Shown here: piece by piece, positions 43,388 to 52,000 of the stretch
Numbering within the stretch: position 1 is the stretch's first letter
Layout of the letters: every line of letters starts with the position of its first letter
Assembly (NCBI RefSeq): GCF_052180245.1
Contig: NZ_CP197474.1
Coordinates: forward strand, 4,402,001 to 4,466,000
Length of the DNA stretch: 64,000 bases
Reading direction: 5' to 3'
Origin: Parapusillimonas sp013416435
GTDB lineage: Bacteria > Pseudomonadota > Gammaproteobacteria > Burkholderiales > Burkholderiaceae_B
Notes under the pieces: generated by a model
Told to the model about the DNA's origin: nothing
What the model saw: only the letters and a program-made list of their open reading frames with translations
The model's database searches: none
Made by a program: the position numbers and the translations under genes

Positions 43388-44869
43388 TCAGGCGCGACGG
43401 TCGCGTGCAATTCCACTTTTGTAGTAGGCGCGCTTTTCCTCGTACATGGCCAGGTCCGCGGCGCGCAAGGCATCCTCCAGGGCCATGCCTTTGTGGCAGG
43501 TCGCAACACCGATCGAAAGACTCAGGGCCGGGCCCGTGTAGAAGTCGTTGTTCAGCTGCGTAAGCTTGCGAATGTTGTCCACCACCACGGCGCCCGTTTC
43601 CTCGCTTGCCCCCGGCATGAGCACGGCGAATTCGTCTCCGCCTATCCGCGCCGCGTGATGGAGCTTGTCGATGGCCTGCGACAGCACCTCGCCAGTACGC
43701 CGCAGCAATGCGTCGCCCACCATGTGCCCCACCGTATCGTTCACGCCCTTCAAGTCATTCAAATCGATGAAAATGACGGTAATGGGGTATTGCTTTTTCC
43801 TTTCCAGCCGAGCCAGTTCCTCTACGTAGAAGGACCGGTTCTTCAGCCCTGTCTGGACATCGTGCTTGCCCAGATATTCCAGATAGGCTTCAGCCTTCTT
43901 GCGGGCGGTGATGTCCGTCAAGGCCAGCAGGACCTTGTCCCAGCTGTCTTCGTGGCCTGGAAACACCGAAAACTGCAGATGCACATACAGTGGATTTCCA
44001 TCCAGGGCGTAGTTCATCACTTCGCGCTGCTGGAACAGCTTGCCGTCCCATAGGTCCTGCAGCTGCATGCCGAACGAAACATGTACCTCGTCGCGGAAGA
44101 TCTCCGGCATCCTGCCCACCAGGTCGGTCTTGCTCGATGCGCCGAACATCTTCAAGGTGTAGCGGTTTACATCGAGCACCTTGATTTCCGACAGGCAGCG
44201 CTCCACGAATTCGGGATGCACGTCGATGAAGGTTCGAAAGTCCACGATCCCCCGGCCCCGGATTTCGTCGAGCAGGAGCTTGATCGCGGAAAAGTCCTCG
44301 ACCCACAGCGACACCGGACTTTGCTCGAAAAGCCCGCGGGTATAGTGCTCGCTTTCTGCGATACTGCGCCGGGCGTCCTCCAGCTGGCTGATGTCCTCGA
44401 TGGACACCAGCACGCGCCCCCAGTCGGATTCGTGCCCGGGGAGCACCACGCCCTTCAGCAGAATGTCCATGCGCCGCCCGTCGAGCGCGTAGTTCACGCT
44501 CTGGCTTTCAAACGTAAGTTCGCCCTGCCACAGCCTTTCAAGCTCGCTCGTCAGCGCCCCGTAGGTTTCGTCCCGCAGCACTTCGCTCAGCCGGCGCGAA
44601 AGCGTGTCGAACGAATCGGCCGCATACAAAGACAAGGTGGCCCGATTGACCCGCAACAAGCGTATGCTGTCGGAACATTCCTTCAAGCGCTGCGGCTCGC
44701 GCGCCACGAAGGCGCGCAGGTCTGTGACCCCCTGTGCGCGCCATGCATTGAACAGGGCGCGCAGTTCGCTATAGTCTTCCAGCCACAAGGAAATTGGCGT
44801 AACGTCGAAATAGTCCATGTGGCTGGGCATGAGCGCTTCCGGGGCGACAGCATTGTGGTCTTGGGGCAT
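43388..44869 (-). CDS. Diguanylate cyclase with two tandem PAS domains
   Basis: A 493-residue cytoplasmic enzyme that makes cyclic di-GMP. Two PAS modules are internal duplicates with a 160-residue period: TPISLWLEDYSELRALF (residue 24 on) and SPVSLWVEDFSAIKLLL (residue 184 on); both end in VLVSIEDI / VLLALTDI. The GGDEF domain has the intact active site GGDEF at residues 410-414 and substrate segment FIDLNDLKGVND. The inhibitory RxxD site is missing: the corresponding residues read DKLH, so product feedback through the I-site is not expected. No EAL domain. PAS ligands are unknown. Confidence 0.93.
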   Translation of the reverse strand: MPQDHNAVAPEALMPSHMDYFDVTPISLWLEDYSELRALFNAWRAQGVTDLRAFVAREPQRLKECSDSIRLLRVNRATLSLYAADSFDTLSRRLSEVLRDETYGALTSELERLWQGELTFESQSVNYALDGRRMDILLKGVVLPGHESDWGRVLVSIEDISQLEDARRSIAESEHYTRGLFEQSPVSLWVEDFSAIKLLLDEIRGRGIVDFRTFIDVHPEFVERCLSEIKVLDVNRYTLKMFGASSKTDLVGRMPEIFRDEVHVSFGMQLQDLWDGKLFQQREVMNYALDGNPLYVHLQFSVFPGHEDSWDKVLLALTDITARKKAEAYLEYLGKHDVQTGLKNRSFYVEELARLERKKQYPITVIFIDLNDLKGVNDTVGHMVGDALLRRTGEVLSQAIDKLHHAARIGGDEFAVLMPGASEETGAVVVDNIRKLTQLNNDFYTGPALSLSIGVATCHKGMALEDALRAADLAMYEEKRAYYKSGIARDRRA

Positions 44870-44930
44870 GGTAAGGCTTGCGGCGATGCGTGACGAATCG
44901 CATCATACTACCCGCTTCCGGGCGGGAAAA

Positions 44931-45842
44931 ATGATACACATAAACAAAATGATGGATTTCAAGCAAATAGATGCGTTTGTGTGGGTTGCCGAACTCGGCA
45001 GCTTCCGGGCAGCCGCGGAAAAGCTCAATACGACCCAGCCCGCCATCTCGCAACGCATCGCCGCCATGGAAAAATCCATGACGACCCGCCTCTTCGAGCG
45101 CGGCGCCCGAGGCATCAAACTGACGGAGAAAGGCCAGGAACTTCTGTCGCACGCGCATCGCATGCTCGAACTGCGCAACGAAATGCTGACGGTCGCCAAG
45201 GCCCAGAACGCGGTTCGCGGCACGTTGAGGCTGGGGTCCAGCGAAACCCTGGTGCATACCTGGCTGCACCACCTCATCGACGCGCTGCATCAGAAGTACC
45301 CGGCCCTGGTCGTGGAGCTTCACGTAGATACTTCACATGTGCTGCGCGCGCAGCTCGCCGCGCACCAGATCGACCTCGCTTTTCTGGTGGGGCAGCCTCA
45401 GTCTCCTCGGGAGTGCCATTTGTATCTCTGCGACTACGAGCTGGCCTGGATCGCCAGCCCTCGCCTGAAGCTGCAACAAAAGCCCGTTTCCTTGACCGAA
45501 CTGGGCGCTTATCCGATCATTACCTACCCCACGGTCAGCCAGCCGTACCAGGCGATCAAGGCGCTGCTCGAAGGGGCGGGCATCAAGACACCGCGCATCT
45601 ACGGAAGCGCATCGCTCAGTACCATCGTACAAATGACCTTGCGGGGCATAGGCCCGAGCGTCATCGCCCCCGCCGTCATTCGGGAAGAAATACTGGAAGG
45701 CAAGCTCTGCGTGCTCGATGTAGAGAAAACGCCCGAAGCCCTGGGTTTTTATGCGTGCTGGGTCGACTCGCCCGACAGCCATACCGTCCGGACGGTCGCA
45801 CGACTGGCTCAACGGGTCGCAAAAGCGTCAGCCCAGACATAA
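44931..45842 (+). CDS. LysR-family transcriptional regulator
   Basis: A 303-residue regulator with N-terminal helix-turn-helix (FKQIDAFVWVAELGSFRAAAEKLNTTQPAISQRIAAME) and effector domain (LAFLVGQPQSPRECHLYLC; GIGPSVIAPAVI). Start uncertain: 44931 has a G-rich stretch just upstream, 44949 and 44952 give slightly shorter versions, and frames starting at 44817 are too long for the family. It precedes, on the same strand, the DUF1445-TRAP-DUF2848-amidase genes and is their likely regulator. Confidence 0.9.
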   Translation: MIHINKMMDFKQIDAFVWVAELGSFRAAAEKLNTTQPAISQRIAAMEKSMTTRLFERGARGIKLTEKGQELLSHAHRMLELRNEMLTVAKAQNAVRGTLRLGSSETLVHTWLHHLIDALHQKYPALVVELHVDTSHVLRAQLAAHQIDLAFLVGQPQSPRECHLYLCDYELAWIASPRLKLQQKPVSLTELGAYPIITYPTVSQPYQAIKALLEGAGIKTPRIYGSASLSTIVQMTLRGIGPSVIAPAVIREEILEGKLCVLDVEKTPEALGFYACWVDSPDSHTVRTVARLAQRVAKASAQT

Positions 45843-45931
45843 GAAAAATTTATCGCACCATATGCAAACGAACGATTGGACACAAAACCGGAGTTAGGAT
45901 GCAATAAACCGCAATCACTTCTGGAGCATGA

Positions 45932-46750
45932 ATGACCACCATGGCGATGCGTTCAAACTCTCATGAAAAGCTCGCGGAGGCGGCGCAGCATAGCCGCGCC
46001 CTCATCCGGCAAGGCCGACACACGGGTCCCACCGCGGGTTTGGCGCCGGGCTGCGTGCAAGCCAATCTGATGATCCTGCCGTCATCCCTGGCGGACGAAT
46101 TCCTGCTCTTCTGCCAGCGTAATCCCAAGCCCTGCCCCTTGCTCGCGGTCACCGAGCCCGGCCAGCATGCCGTGCCCTCCCTGGGCCACGACATCGACCT
46201 GCGCAACGACGTGCCCAAGTATCGGGTCTGGCATCATGGCAAGCTCGTATCCGAGCCCGCCAGTCTCGACGAGGTCTGGCGCGACGACCTGGTGTCTTTC
46301 CTGATCGGCTGCTCTTTTTCCTTCGAGGAAGCGCTCGTGGCCGATGGCATCGATGTCCGCCATATCAGCATGGGCGTCAATGTCCCCATGTACCGGACCA
46401 ACATCCCCACCGCCGGCACCCACAAGCTGCAAGGCCCGCTGGTCGTTTCCATGCGCCCCATGAAGGCCGGCGACGCCATACGCGCCATCCAGATCACCTC
46501 TCGCTTTCCGTCCGTGCACGGGGCGCCCGTACACCTGGGCGACCCTTCCCTGATCGGCATCCACGACATACAACAACCCGACTACGGCGACCCGGTTCCC
46601 GTTCATGCAGACGAAATTCCGGTCTTCTGGGCCTGCGGCGTCACCCCGCAGGCCGTCATCCACACCGTCAAGCCCGAATTCAGCATCACCCATGCACCGG
46701 GGCACATGCTGATCACCGATATCAGCAACACCAGCATCGCGTCGTTTTGA
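45932..46750 (+). CDS. DUF1445 family putative hydro-lyase
   Basis: A 272-residue cytoplasmic protein of the DUF1445/YcsI family, to which the eukaryotic D-glutamate cyclase domain belongs. Family segments: GCVQANLMILPSSLADEFLLFCQRNPKPCPLLAVTEPG, DLVSFLIGCSFSFEEAL, FWACGVTPQAV and ITHAPGHMLITD. Preceded by CTGGAG. It is the first enzyme gene of a transport and catabolic operon; the reaction is unproven, but cyclisation or hydration of a carboxylated substrate is a reasonable guess. Confidence 0.85.
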   Translation: MTTMAMRSNSHEKLAEAAQHSRALIRQGRHTGPTAGLAPGCVQANLMILPSSLADEFLLFCQRNPKPCPLLAVTEPGQHAVPSLGHDIDLRNDVPKYRVWHHGKLVSEPASLDEVWRDDLVSFLIGCSFSFEEALVADGIDVRHISMGVNVPMYRTNIPTAGTHKLQGPLVVSMRPMKAGDAIRAIQITSRFPSVHGAPVHLGDPSLIGIHDIQQPDYGDPVPVHADEIPVFWACGVTPQAVIHTVKPEFSITHAPGHMLITDISNTSIASF

Positions 46751-46800
46751 GACTGTAAACGTTCCGTCCGTAACCATTTGGACACCATAAGGAGACTCAC

Positions 46801-47859
46801 ATGAAAGCACTGCTTATTTCGACATTCGCGGCCGGCGCCCTGCTGGCGGGCTCGGGCGCCTTCGCCCAGGACAAGGTGGCAGGACTGCCCAAGACACAGC
46901 TCCAGGTCGTCGGCGGCCTCAGCAACCTGACCGCCTACCAGAATCACGAGCAGCCGTTCTGGACCAAGACCGTCCCCGAGCTGTCCGAGGGCCAGGTCAC
47001 GGCAACCATCAAGGGCTTCAACGACATGGGCCTGAAGGGGCCGGAGATCCTGCGGCTGGTCGGCCAGGGCGTCATTCCCATCGGCACGGCGACCATCGCC
47101 TATTTCGCCAGCGACAATCCCATCAACGAAGCCATCGACCTTGCCGGCCTGGCACCCGACGTCAAGACGGCCAAGCAAATAACCGAGGCGTTCCAGCCCG
47201 TCTATGAAAAGTTCTACGGCAAGAACAACGTGAAGGTCCTCGGCTTCTCGACCTATCCCGCTCAAGTACTGTTCTGCAACGCGCAGATCGCGGGACTGTC
47301 CGACGTCAAGGGCAAGAAAGTGCGCACCAGCAGCCGCACCACGGCGGAATTCGTGCAGGCGCTGGGCGGCACGAGCGTCACCATCCCCTTCGGCGAAGTC
47401 GTTCCCGCCCTGCAGAACGGCGTCGTCGACTGCGCCATCACCGGTTCCATGTCGGGATATTCCGCCAAATGGTACGAGGTCAGCACCCACCTGTATGCCT
47501 TGCCCATCAACTGGAACCAGCAGATCCACGCGGCCAACCAGGCCTACTGGGACAAGCTCGATCCCAAGGTCCAGGACTTCCTGCAAAAGAACATCAAGGT
47601 CATGACCAATGCCATCTGGGAGGCGGCGGCGCGCGAAACCCAGGAAGGCTATGACTGCAATACAGGCGCGGATGCATGCACGCAACCGGTAAAGGGCAAG
47701 ATGAAGCTGGTTGAGCCTACCGACGCCGACCGCCAGTTGCTCAAGAAGATCACCGCCGAGACCGTCGTGCCGAAATGGGCGGCGCGCTGCTCGGCCGAAT
47801 GCGTGGCCGACTTCAACGACACCATCGGCAAGGCCCTGGGCGTCACCGCCAAGAAGTAA
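46801..47859 (+). CDS. DctP-type TRAP solute receptor
   Basis: A 352-residue periplasmic receptor. Signal peptide MKALLISTFAAGALLAGSGAFAQ; family segments LGFSTYPAQVLFCN, GKKVRTSSRTTAEFVQALGGTSVTIPFGEVVPALQNGVVD. The conserved Arg that binds carboxylates (KVRTSSR) is present, which supports an organic-acid ligand. Ribosome site AAGGAG. A strong hairpin follows the stop before the permease genes. Confidence 0.92.
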   Translation: MKALLISTFAAGALLAGSGAFAQDKVAGLPKTQLQVVGGLSNLTAYQNHEQPFWTKTVPELSEGQVTATIKGFNDMGLKGPEILRLVGQGVIPIGTATIAYFASDNPINEAIDLAGLAPDVKTAKQITEAFQPVYEKFYGKNNVKVLGFSTYPAQVLFCNAQIAGLSDVKGKKVRTSSRTTAEFVQALGGTSVTIPFGEVVPALQNGVVDCAITGSMSGYSAKWYEVSTHLYALPINWNQQIHAANQAYWDKLDPKVQDFLQKNIKVMTNAIWEAAARETQEGYDCNTGADACTQPVKGKMKLVEPTDADRQLLKKITAETVVPKWAARCSAECVADFNDTIGKALGVTAKK

Positions 47860-47874
47860 GCCCCTAGTGTGCAC

Positions 47875-47902
47875 GGGTGGCGGCCGCTACAGGCCGCCAC
47901 CC
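47875..47902. other. Perfect hairpin between TRAP receptor and permease genes
   Basis: GGGTGGCGGCC-gctaca-GGCCGCCACCC is an 11-bp perfect stem located 16 bases after the receptor stop and 24 bases before the small permease start. It could stabilise the receptor message or reduce permease transcription, giving excess receptor. Confidence 0.55.
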
Positions 47903-47925
47903 GATCTACCATCGCGGTGAAGATC

Positions 47926-48546
47926 ATGAAAACATCTGCGGAACGCTACGCTCTTCTTGGTCGCCTGCTTAATGCGGCGACCTCTCTGTCGCGCCTTGCC
48001 ATATGGGTGGCCGGCGCGCTCACGCTGGCCAGTGCCCTTTACATTACGGCAGACATCATCACCCGCAAGTTCTTCAGCTTCGCCTTGGGCGGATCCGACG
48101 AGCTCTCGGGCTATGCCTTTGCCATCAGCATTTCGTGGGCGCTGGCGTTCGCCACGCTGCAGCGCGCCAACATCCGCATCGATGCGCTCTACCAGCTACT
48201 GCCTGCGCGCGTCTGCGCCTTGCTCGACTGGGTCGCGCTGGTGGGCCTGGCGGTATTCGCCATCTATCTTACCTGGTACGCAGGCGACGTCGCGGCACTA
48301 TCCTGGGAGCGGAACGCCACGGCCAATACGGTCATGGCGACCCCTTTATGGATTCCCCAATTCCTTTGGGTCATCGGTCTGATCTGGCTATGCATCGTCC
48401 TTGCGCTCATGCTCATCCGGTCGTCCATCGCGCTGGTCACAGGCGACATTGACACGGTGCGAGCCATCTGCGGCATACGCAGCACGCAGGAAGAAGCGGC
48501 CGAAGAAGCCGAAGCCGGCGTACGCATGGTAAAGGGAGACGCGTAA
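47926..48546 (+). CDS. TRAP transporter small permease (DctQ)
   Basis: A 206-residue protein with four helices (WVAGALTLASALYITADIITRKFF; SWALAFATLQRANIRID; WVALVGLAVFAIYLTWY; IPQFLWVIGLIWLCIVLALMLI). The start at 47926 (MKTSAERYALL) has GGTGAAG upstream. It overlaps dctM-type gene start by one base (TAATG). Forms a complex with the large permease. Confidence 0.9.
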   Translation: MKTSAERYALLGRLLNAATSLSRLAIWVAGALTLASALYITADIITRKFFSFALGGSDELSGYAFAISISWALAFATLQRANIRIDALYQLLPARVCALLDWVALVGLAVFAIYLTWYAGDVAALSWERNATANTVMATPLWIPQFLWVIGLIWLCIVLALMLIRSSIALVTGDIDTVRAICGIRSTQEEAAEEAEAGVRMVKGDA

Positions 48547-49829
48547 TGGTTACCACCTCGCTTGTCCTTCTGCTCGTCCTGCTGGGCATCAGCATACCGG
48601 TCGGCGCGGCGCTGGGCGTCCTCGGCCTGATCCTGGATCCGCTGTACTCCATGCTGCCGCTGACCCGCGCCATCGGCGAAGTCTCATGGTCCACCAGCAA
48701 TGAGTTCCTGCTGGTTGCCATTCCCCTGTTCGTGATGTTGGGCGAGATCCTGCTCCGGTCGGGCCTTGCCGAGAAAATGTATAACGCCATGAGCCTGTGG
48801 CTGTCCTGGCTTCCCGGCGGGCTGATGCACGCCAACATCGGTGCCAGCGCGCTCTTTGCCGCCACGTCCGGCTCCAGCGTGGCCACCGCGGCCACCGTCG
48901 GCACGGTCGCCATTCCCCAGATACAAAAAAAGGGCTACAACGAATCCCTCTTCCTGGGCAGCCTGGCGGCCGGCGGCGCACTGGGCATTCTCATCCCGCC
49001 TTCCATCAACCTGATCATCTATGGCGTGCTGACCAACACCTCGGTTCCCCGCCTTTATCTGGCGGGCATCATCCCGGGTCTTGCCATGGCGGCGCTGTTC
49101 ATGCTGGCCATCGCCATCGCCTGCATCGCAAAGCCAAAATGGGGCGGAGAAAAAATATCCGCTACCTGGGGCCAGCGCATGGCCAGCCTGGTACATCTCG
49201 TACCGCCCCTGGGCATCTTCATGCTGGTGGTGGGCTCCATCTATGCGGGCATCGCGACGCCCACCGAGGCGGCGGCCCTCGGGGTCGTAGGCGCGCTCAT
49301 TCTTGCGGCAAGCATGCGCCGCCTGACACTGGCGATGATGCGGGACGTCCTGGAAGGCACCATGAAAGCCACCGCCATGATCATGCTGATCGTCATCGGC
49401 GCCGCCTTCCTGAATTTCATCATGGCGGCGACCGGCCTGACGACGGCACTCACGCAAACCATTACCGGCCTGGACGTTTCCCCCACGACCATGCTGCTCA
49501 TCCTGGTGGTGTTCTACCTGGTGCTGGGCTGCTTCATGGAAACCCTGTCCATGATGATCACCACCATCCCCATCGTGGCGCCCATCATGATCGCGCTGGG
49601 CTACGATCCCGTCTGGCTGGGCATCGTCATCATCATCCTGGTGGAAGTCGCACTGATCACCCCGCCCGTGGGCCTGAACCTCTTCGTGGTCCAGAGCCTG
49701 CGCACCAGCGGCAGCATGAACGCCGTCATGATCGGCAGCCTGCCGTTCGTCATCATGCTCATCGCCATGGTGGCCGTCCTTGCCATCGTGCCCGACCTGG
49801 CCTTGTGGCTGCCACGCGTCTTCAGTTAA
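48546..49829 (+). CDS. TRAP transporter large permease (DctM)
   Basis: A 427-residue membrane subunit with about 12 helices. Landmarks: FLLVAIPLFVMLGEILLRSGLAEKMY, ATSGSSVATAATVGTVAIPQIQKKGYNESLFLGSLAAGGALGILIPPSINLIIYG and EVALITPPVGLNLFVVQSL. It uses an ion gradient to import the ligand handed over by the receptor. Confidence 0.95.
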   Translation: MVTTSLVLLLVLLGISIPVGAALGVLGLILDPLYSMLPLTRAIGEVSWSTSNEFLLVAIPLFVMLGEILLRSGLAEKMYNAMSLWLSWLPGGLMHANIGASALFAATSGSSVATAATVGTVAIPQIQKKGYNESLFLGSLAAGGALGILIPPSINLIIYGVLTNTSVPRLYLAGIIPGLAMAALFMLAIAIACIAKPKWGGEKISATWGQRMASLVHLVPPLGIFMLVVGSIYAGIATPTEAAALGVVGALILAASMRRLTLAMMRDVLEGTMKATAMIMLIVIGAAFLNFIMAATGLTTALTQTITGLDVSPTTMLLILVVFYLVLGCFMETLSMMITTIPIVAPIMIALGYDPVWLGIVIIILVEVALITPPVGLNLFVVQSLRTSGSMNAVMIGSLPFVIMLIAMVAVLAIVPDLALWLPRVFS

Positions 49830-49847
49830 CCATCACCCGAGGCAATC

Positions 49848-50534
49848 GTGAAACTCTCGTTCAAACTCCTGCTCGCCGATCAGTCCGAACACCGGATCGA
49901 CGCCGACATCGCCACTTGCATCGTCGCCGGCTGGGCGGGCCGCGACCTGGATGCCATCGAACACCATATCCAGGAACTGGCCGCCATCGGCGTCCCGCGC
50001 CCCAGCGCCGTCCCCCTTTACTACCGCATCGCCGCCAACCAGCTCATCCAGGACCAGGAAGTCCAGGTCGTGGGCGACGGCTCTTCGGGCGAGGCCGAGG
50101 TCTTCCTGTTTTCCAGCCAGGGCCGGACGCTCGTCAGCCTGGCGTCGGACCATACCGACCGCAAGCTCGAGGCGCACAGCGTCGCCCTGTCCAAGCAGCT
50201 GTGCGTCAAGCCCGTCGCCACTCAGGCCTGGCTTTATGAAGACGTCGCGGACCACTGGGACGAACTCCTTCTGCGGGCATGGATAGAAGAACAAGGCAAG
50301 ACCGTGCTGTACCAGGAGGGCCCGCTGGCCGAGCTGCGCCATCCTCAAGAACTCGTGCGCGGCCATTTCGGGCAAGACACCATCCCCGAGCATTGCGGCA
50401 TGACTTGCGGCACCGTGGCGGCCATTGGCGGCATCCGCCCCTCGCCATCGTTTACCATGGAGCTCCACGATCCACGCAGGCAACGCAGTATCAAGCACCG
50501 CTATACCCTCGATATCCTGCCTGAAATCGCCTGA
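49848..50534 (+). CDS. DUF2848 family protein
   Basis: A 228-residue protein of the DUF2848 family, starting at GTG with GAGG upstream. Family features: VAGWAGRDLDAIEHHIQELAAIGVPRPSAVPLYYRIAANQL, SLASDHTDRKLEAHSVALSKQLCVKP and TIPEHCGMTCGTVAAIGGI. Fold is thought to be fumarylacetoacetase-like, which would suit a C-C or C-N hydrolase on a carboxylated compound; not demonstrated. It is in operon order between the TRAP permease and the amidase. Confidence 0.85.
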   Translation: MKLSFKLLLADQSEHRIDADIATCIVAGWAGRDLDAIEHHIQELAAIGVPRPSAVPLYYRIAANQLIQDQEVQVVGDGSSGEAEVFLFSSQGRTLVSLASDHTDRKLEAHSVALSKQLCVKPVATQAWLYEDVADHWDELLLRAWIEEQGKTVLYQEGPLAELRHPQELVRGHFGQDTIPEHCGMTCGTVAAIGGIRPSPSFTMELHDPRRQRSIKHRYTLDILPEIA

Positions 50535-50574
50535 CTTTCATCAACCTTCCAAGTAATACCGCAAGGCCACCGAT

Positions 50575-51939
50575 ATGCTTCCCACCATCCGCGCCCTCCA
50601 GGAACAACTCGCACAAGGCAAGACTACCTCGCTGGAACTGACCGAGGCGGCCTTGGCGCGCATCGACGATTCCAACGGAGAAGGCCGGCGCGTCTTTACC
50701 CAGGTTTTCCACGATGAAGCCCGTGCGGCCGCCCGCGCCGCCGACACACTGCGGGCGGCGGGCCTCGTGCGCTCGCCACTCGACGGCCTGCCTGTTTCCG
50801 TCAAGGACCTTTTCGATGTCGCGGGCCGCGTCACCTGGGCCGGCTCCGCCGTGCTGAAAAATGCGCCGCCGGCACAGGCCAACGCGGAAATCGTACAGCG
50901 CCTGATCAACGCGGGCGCCATCATCGTCGGCAAGACGAACATGACCGAGTTCGCTTTCTCCGGACTGGGACTCAACCCGCACTACGGTACGCCAAGCAGC
51001 CCATGGGACCGCGCGGCCGGACGCATACCCGGCGGCTCGTCCTCGGGTGCCGGCGTATCGGTCGCCGACCAGATGGCCGTGGCCGCCATCGGCACCGATA
51101 CTGGCGGATCGATCCGCATTCCTTCCGCCTTCAACGGACTGGTCGGATTCAAACCCACGGCCCGGCGCGTTCCCGCCGATGGCGCGCTGCCGCTTTCCTT
51201 CAGCCTCGACTCCATCGGGCCGCTCGCCGCCTCGGTGGAATGCTGCGCCATCGTGGATGCGGTCCTGTCCGGCCAGGCGTACAAGGCGCCGAAAGCCGTG
51301 CAAGCCTCGAACATGCGCTTCGCCGTTCCGTCATCCATGGTCATGGAAGGCGCGGACGACCATGTCCGCAGCACTTTCCAGCAAGCGCTGGAATCCCTCA
51401 AGGCAGCCGGTGCCGGCGTCGAAACCATCGACCTGCCCGAGTTCGATCAGCTTCCCTATATCAACCGGCTCGGAGGCCTGGTCTGCGCCGAAGCCTGGTC
51501 CTGGCACCGGTCCCTGATCACCGAAAGGCCCGACGAATACGACCCCAGGGTTTCCTCCCGCATCAAGCGCGGCAAGGACATCTCGTCCGCCGACTACATC
51601 GAGCTGCTGCAAACACGCAAGAACTGGATCGCCTCGGTCGAAGCCCGGCTACGCCAATACGATGCCCTGCTCATGCCGGTCTCGCCCGTCGTCGCCCCGA
51701 AAATCCAGGATCTCCAAGCGTCGGACGACGCCTACTTCGCCGCGAACGGACTCATACTCCGCAACCCCACGCTGATCAACTTCCTGGATGGCTGCGCGTT
51801 GTCCCTGCCCTGCCACCAACCCGGCACGGCACCGGTAGGCCTCATGGTCGCCGGACCGGCCATGCACGACCAGCACATCCTTGATATCGGAGCCGGCATC
51901 CAGGCTATTGTGGGGGGTCAGACCCCATGCGGGGTCTGA
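50575..51939 (+). CDS. Amidase signature family hydrolase
   Basis: A 454-residue amidase with the Ser-cisSer-Lys triad: Lys77 (LPVSVKDLF), cis-Ser in GGSSSGAG (from residue 153) and nucleophile Ser179 (TDTGGSIRIPSAF). The family includes AtzF allophanate hydrolase and GatA; no GatB or GatC is nearby, so a catabolic role is likely, such as opening an amide or imide imported by the TRAP system. The last codons (GGQTPCGV) and TGA come from a palindromic repeat. Confidence 0.92.
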   Translation: MLPTIRALQEQLAQGKTTSLELTEAALARIDDSNGEGRRVFTQVFHDEARAAARAADTLRAAGLVRSPLDGLPVSVKDLFDVAGRVTWAGSAVLKNAPPAQANAEIVQRLINAGAIIVGKTNMTEFAFSGLGLNPHYGTPSSPWDRAAGRIPGGSSSGAGVSVADQMAVAAIGTDTGGSIRIPSAFNGLVGFKPTARRVPADGALPLSFSLDSIGPLAASVECCAIVDAVLSGQAYKAPKAVQASNMRFAVPSSMVMEGADDHVRSTFQQALESLKAAGAGVETIDLPEFDQLPYINRLGGLVCAEAWSWHRSLITERPDEYDPRVSSRIKRGKDISSADYIELLQTRKNWIASVEARLRQYDALLMPVSPVVAPKIQDLQASDDAYFAANGLILRNPTLINFLDGCALSLPCHQPGTAPVGLMVAGPAMHDQHILDIGAGIQAIVGGQTPCGV

Positions 51940-52000
51940 CCCCGAACCTCGATGCATGGGGCCATTGCCTGGGGTCAGGCCCCGTACGGGGTCTGACCCC
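51914..52000. repeat. Two palindromic repeat units
   Basis: Units at 51914-51943 (centre ATGC) and 51971-52000 (centre GTAC, one mismatch) span the junction of the convergent amidase and LysR genes. The first contains the amidase stop and the second contains the LysR stop. Confidence 0.92.
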
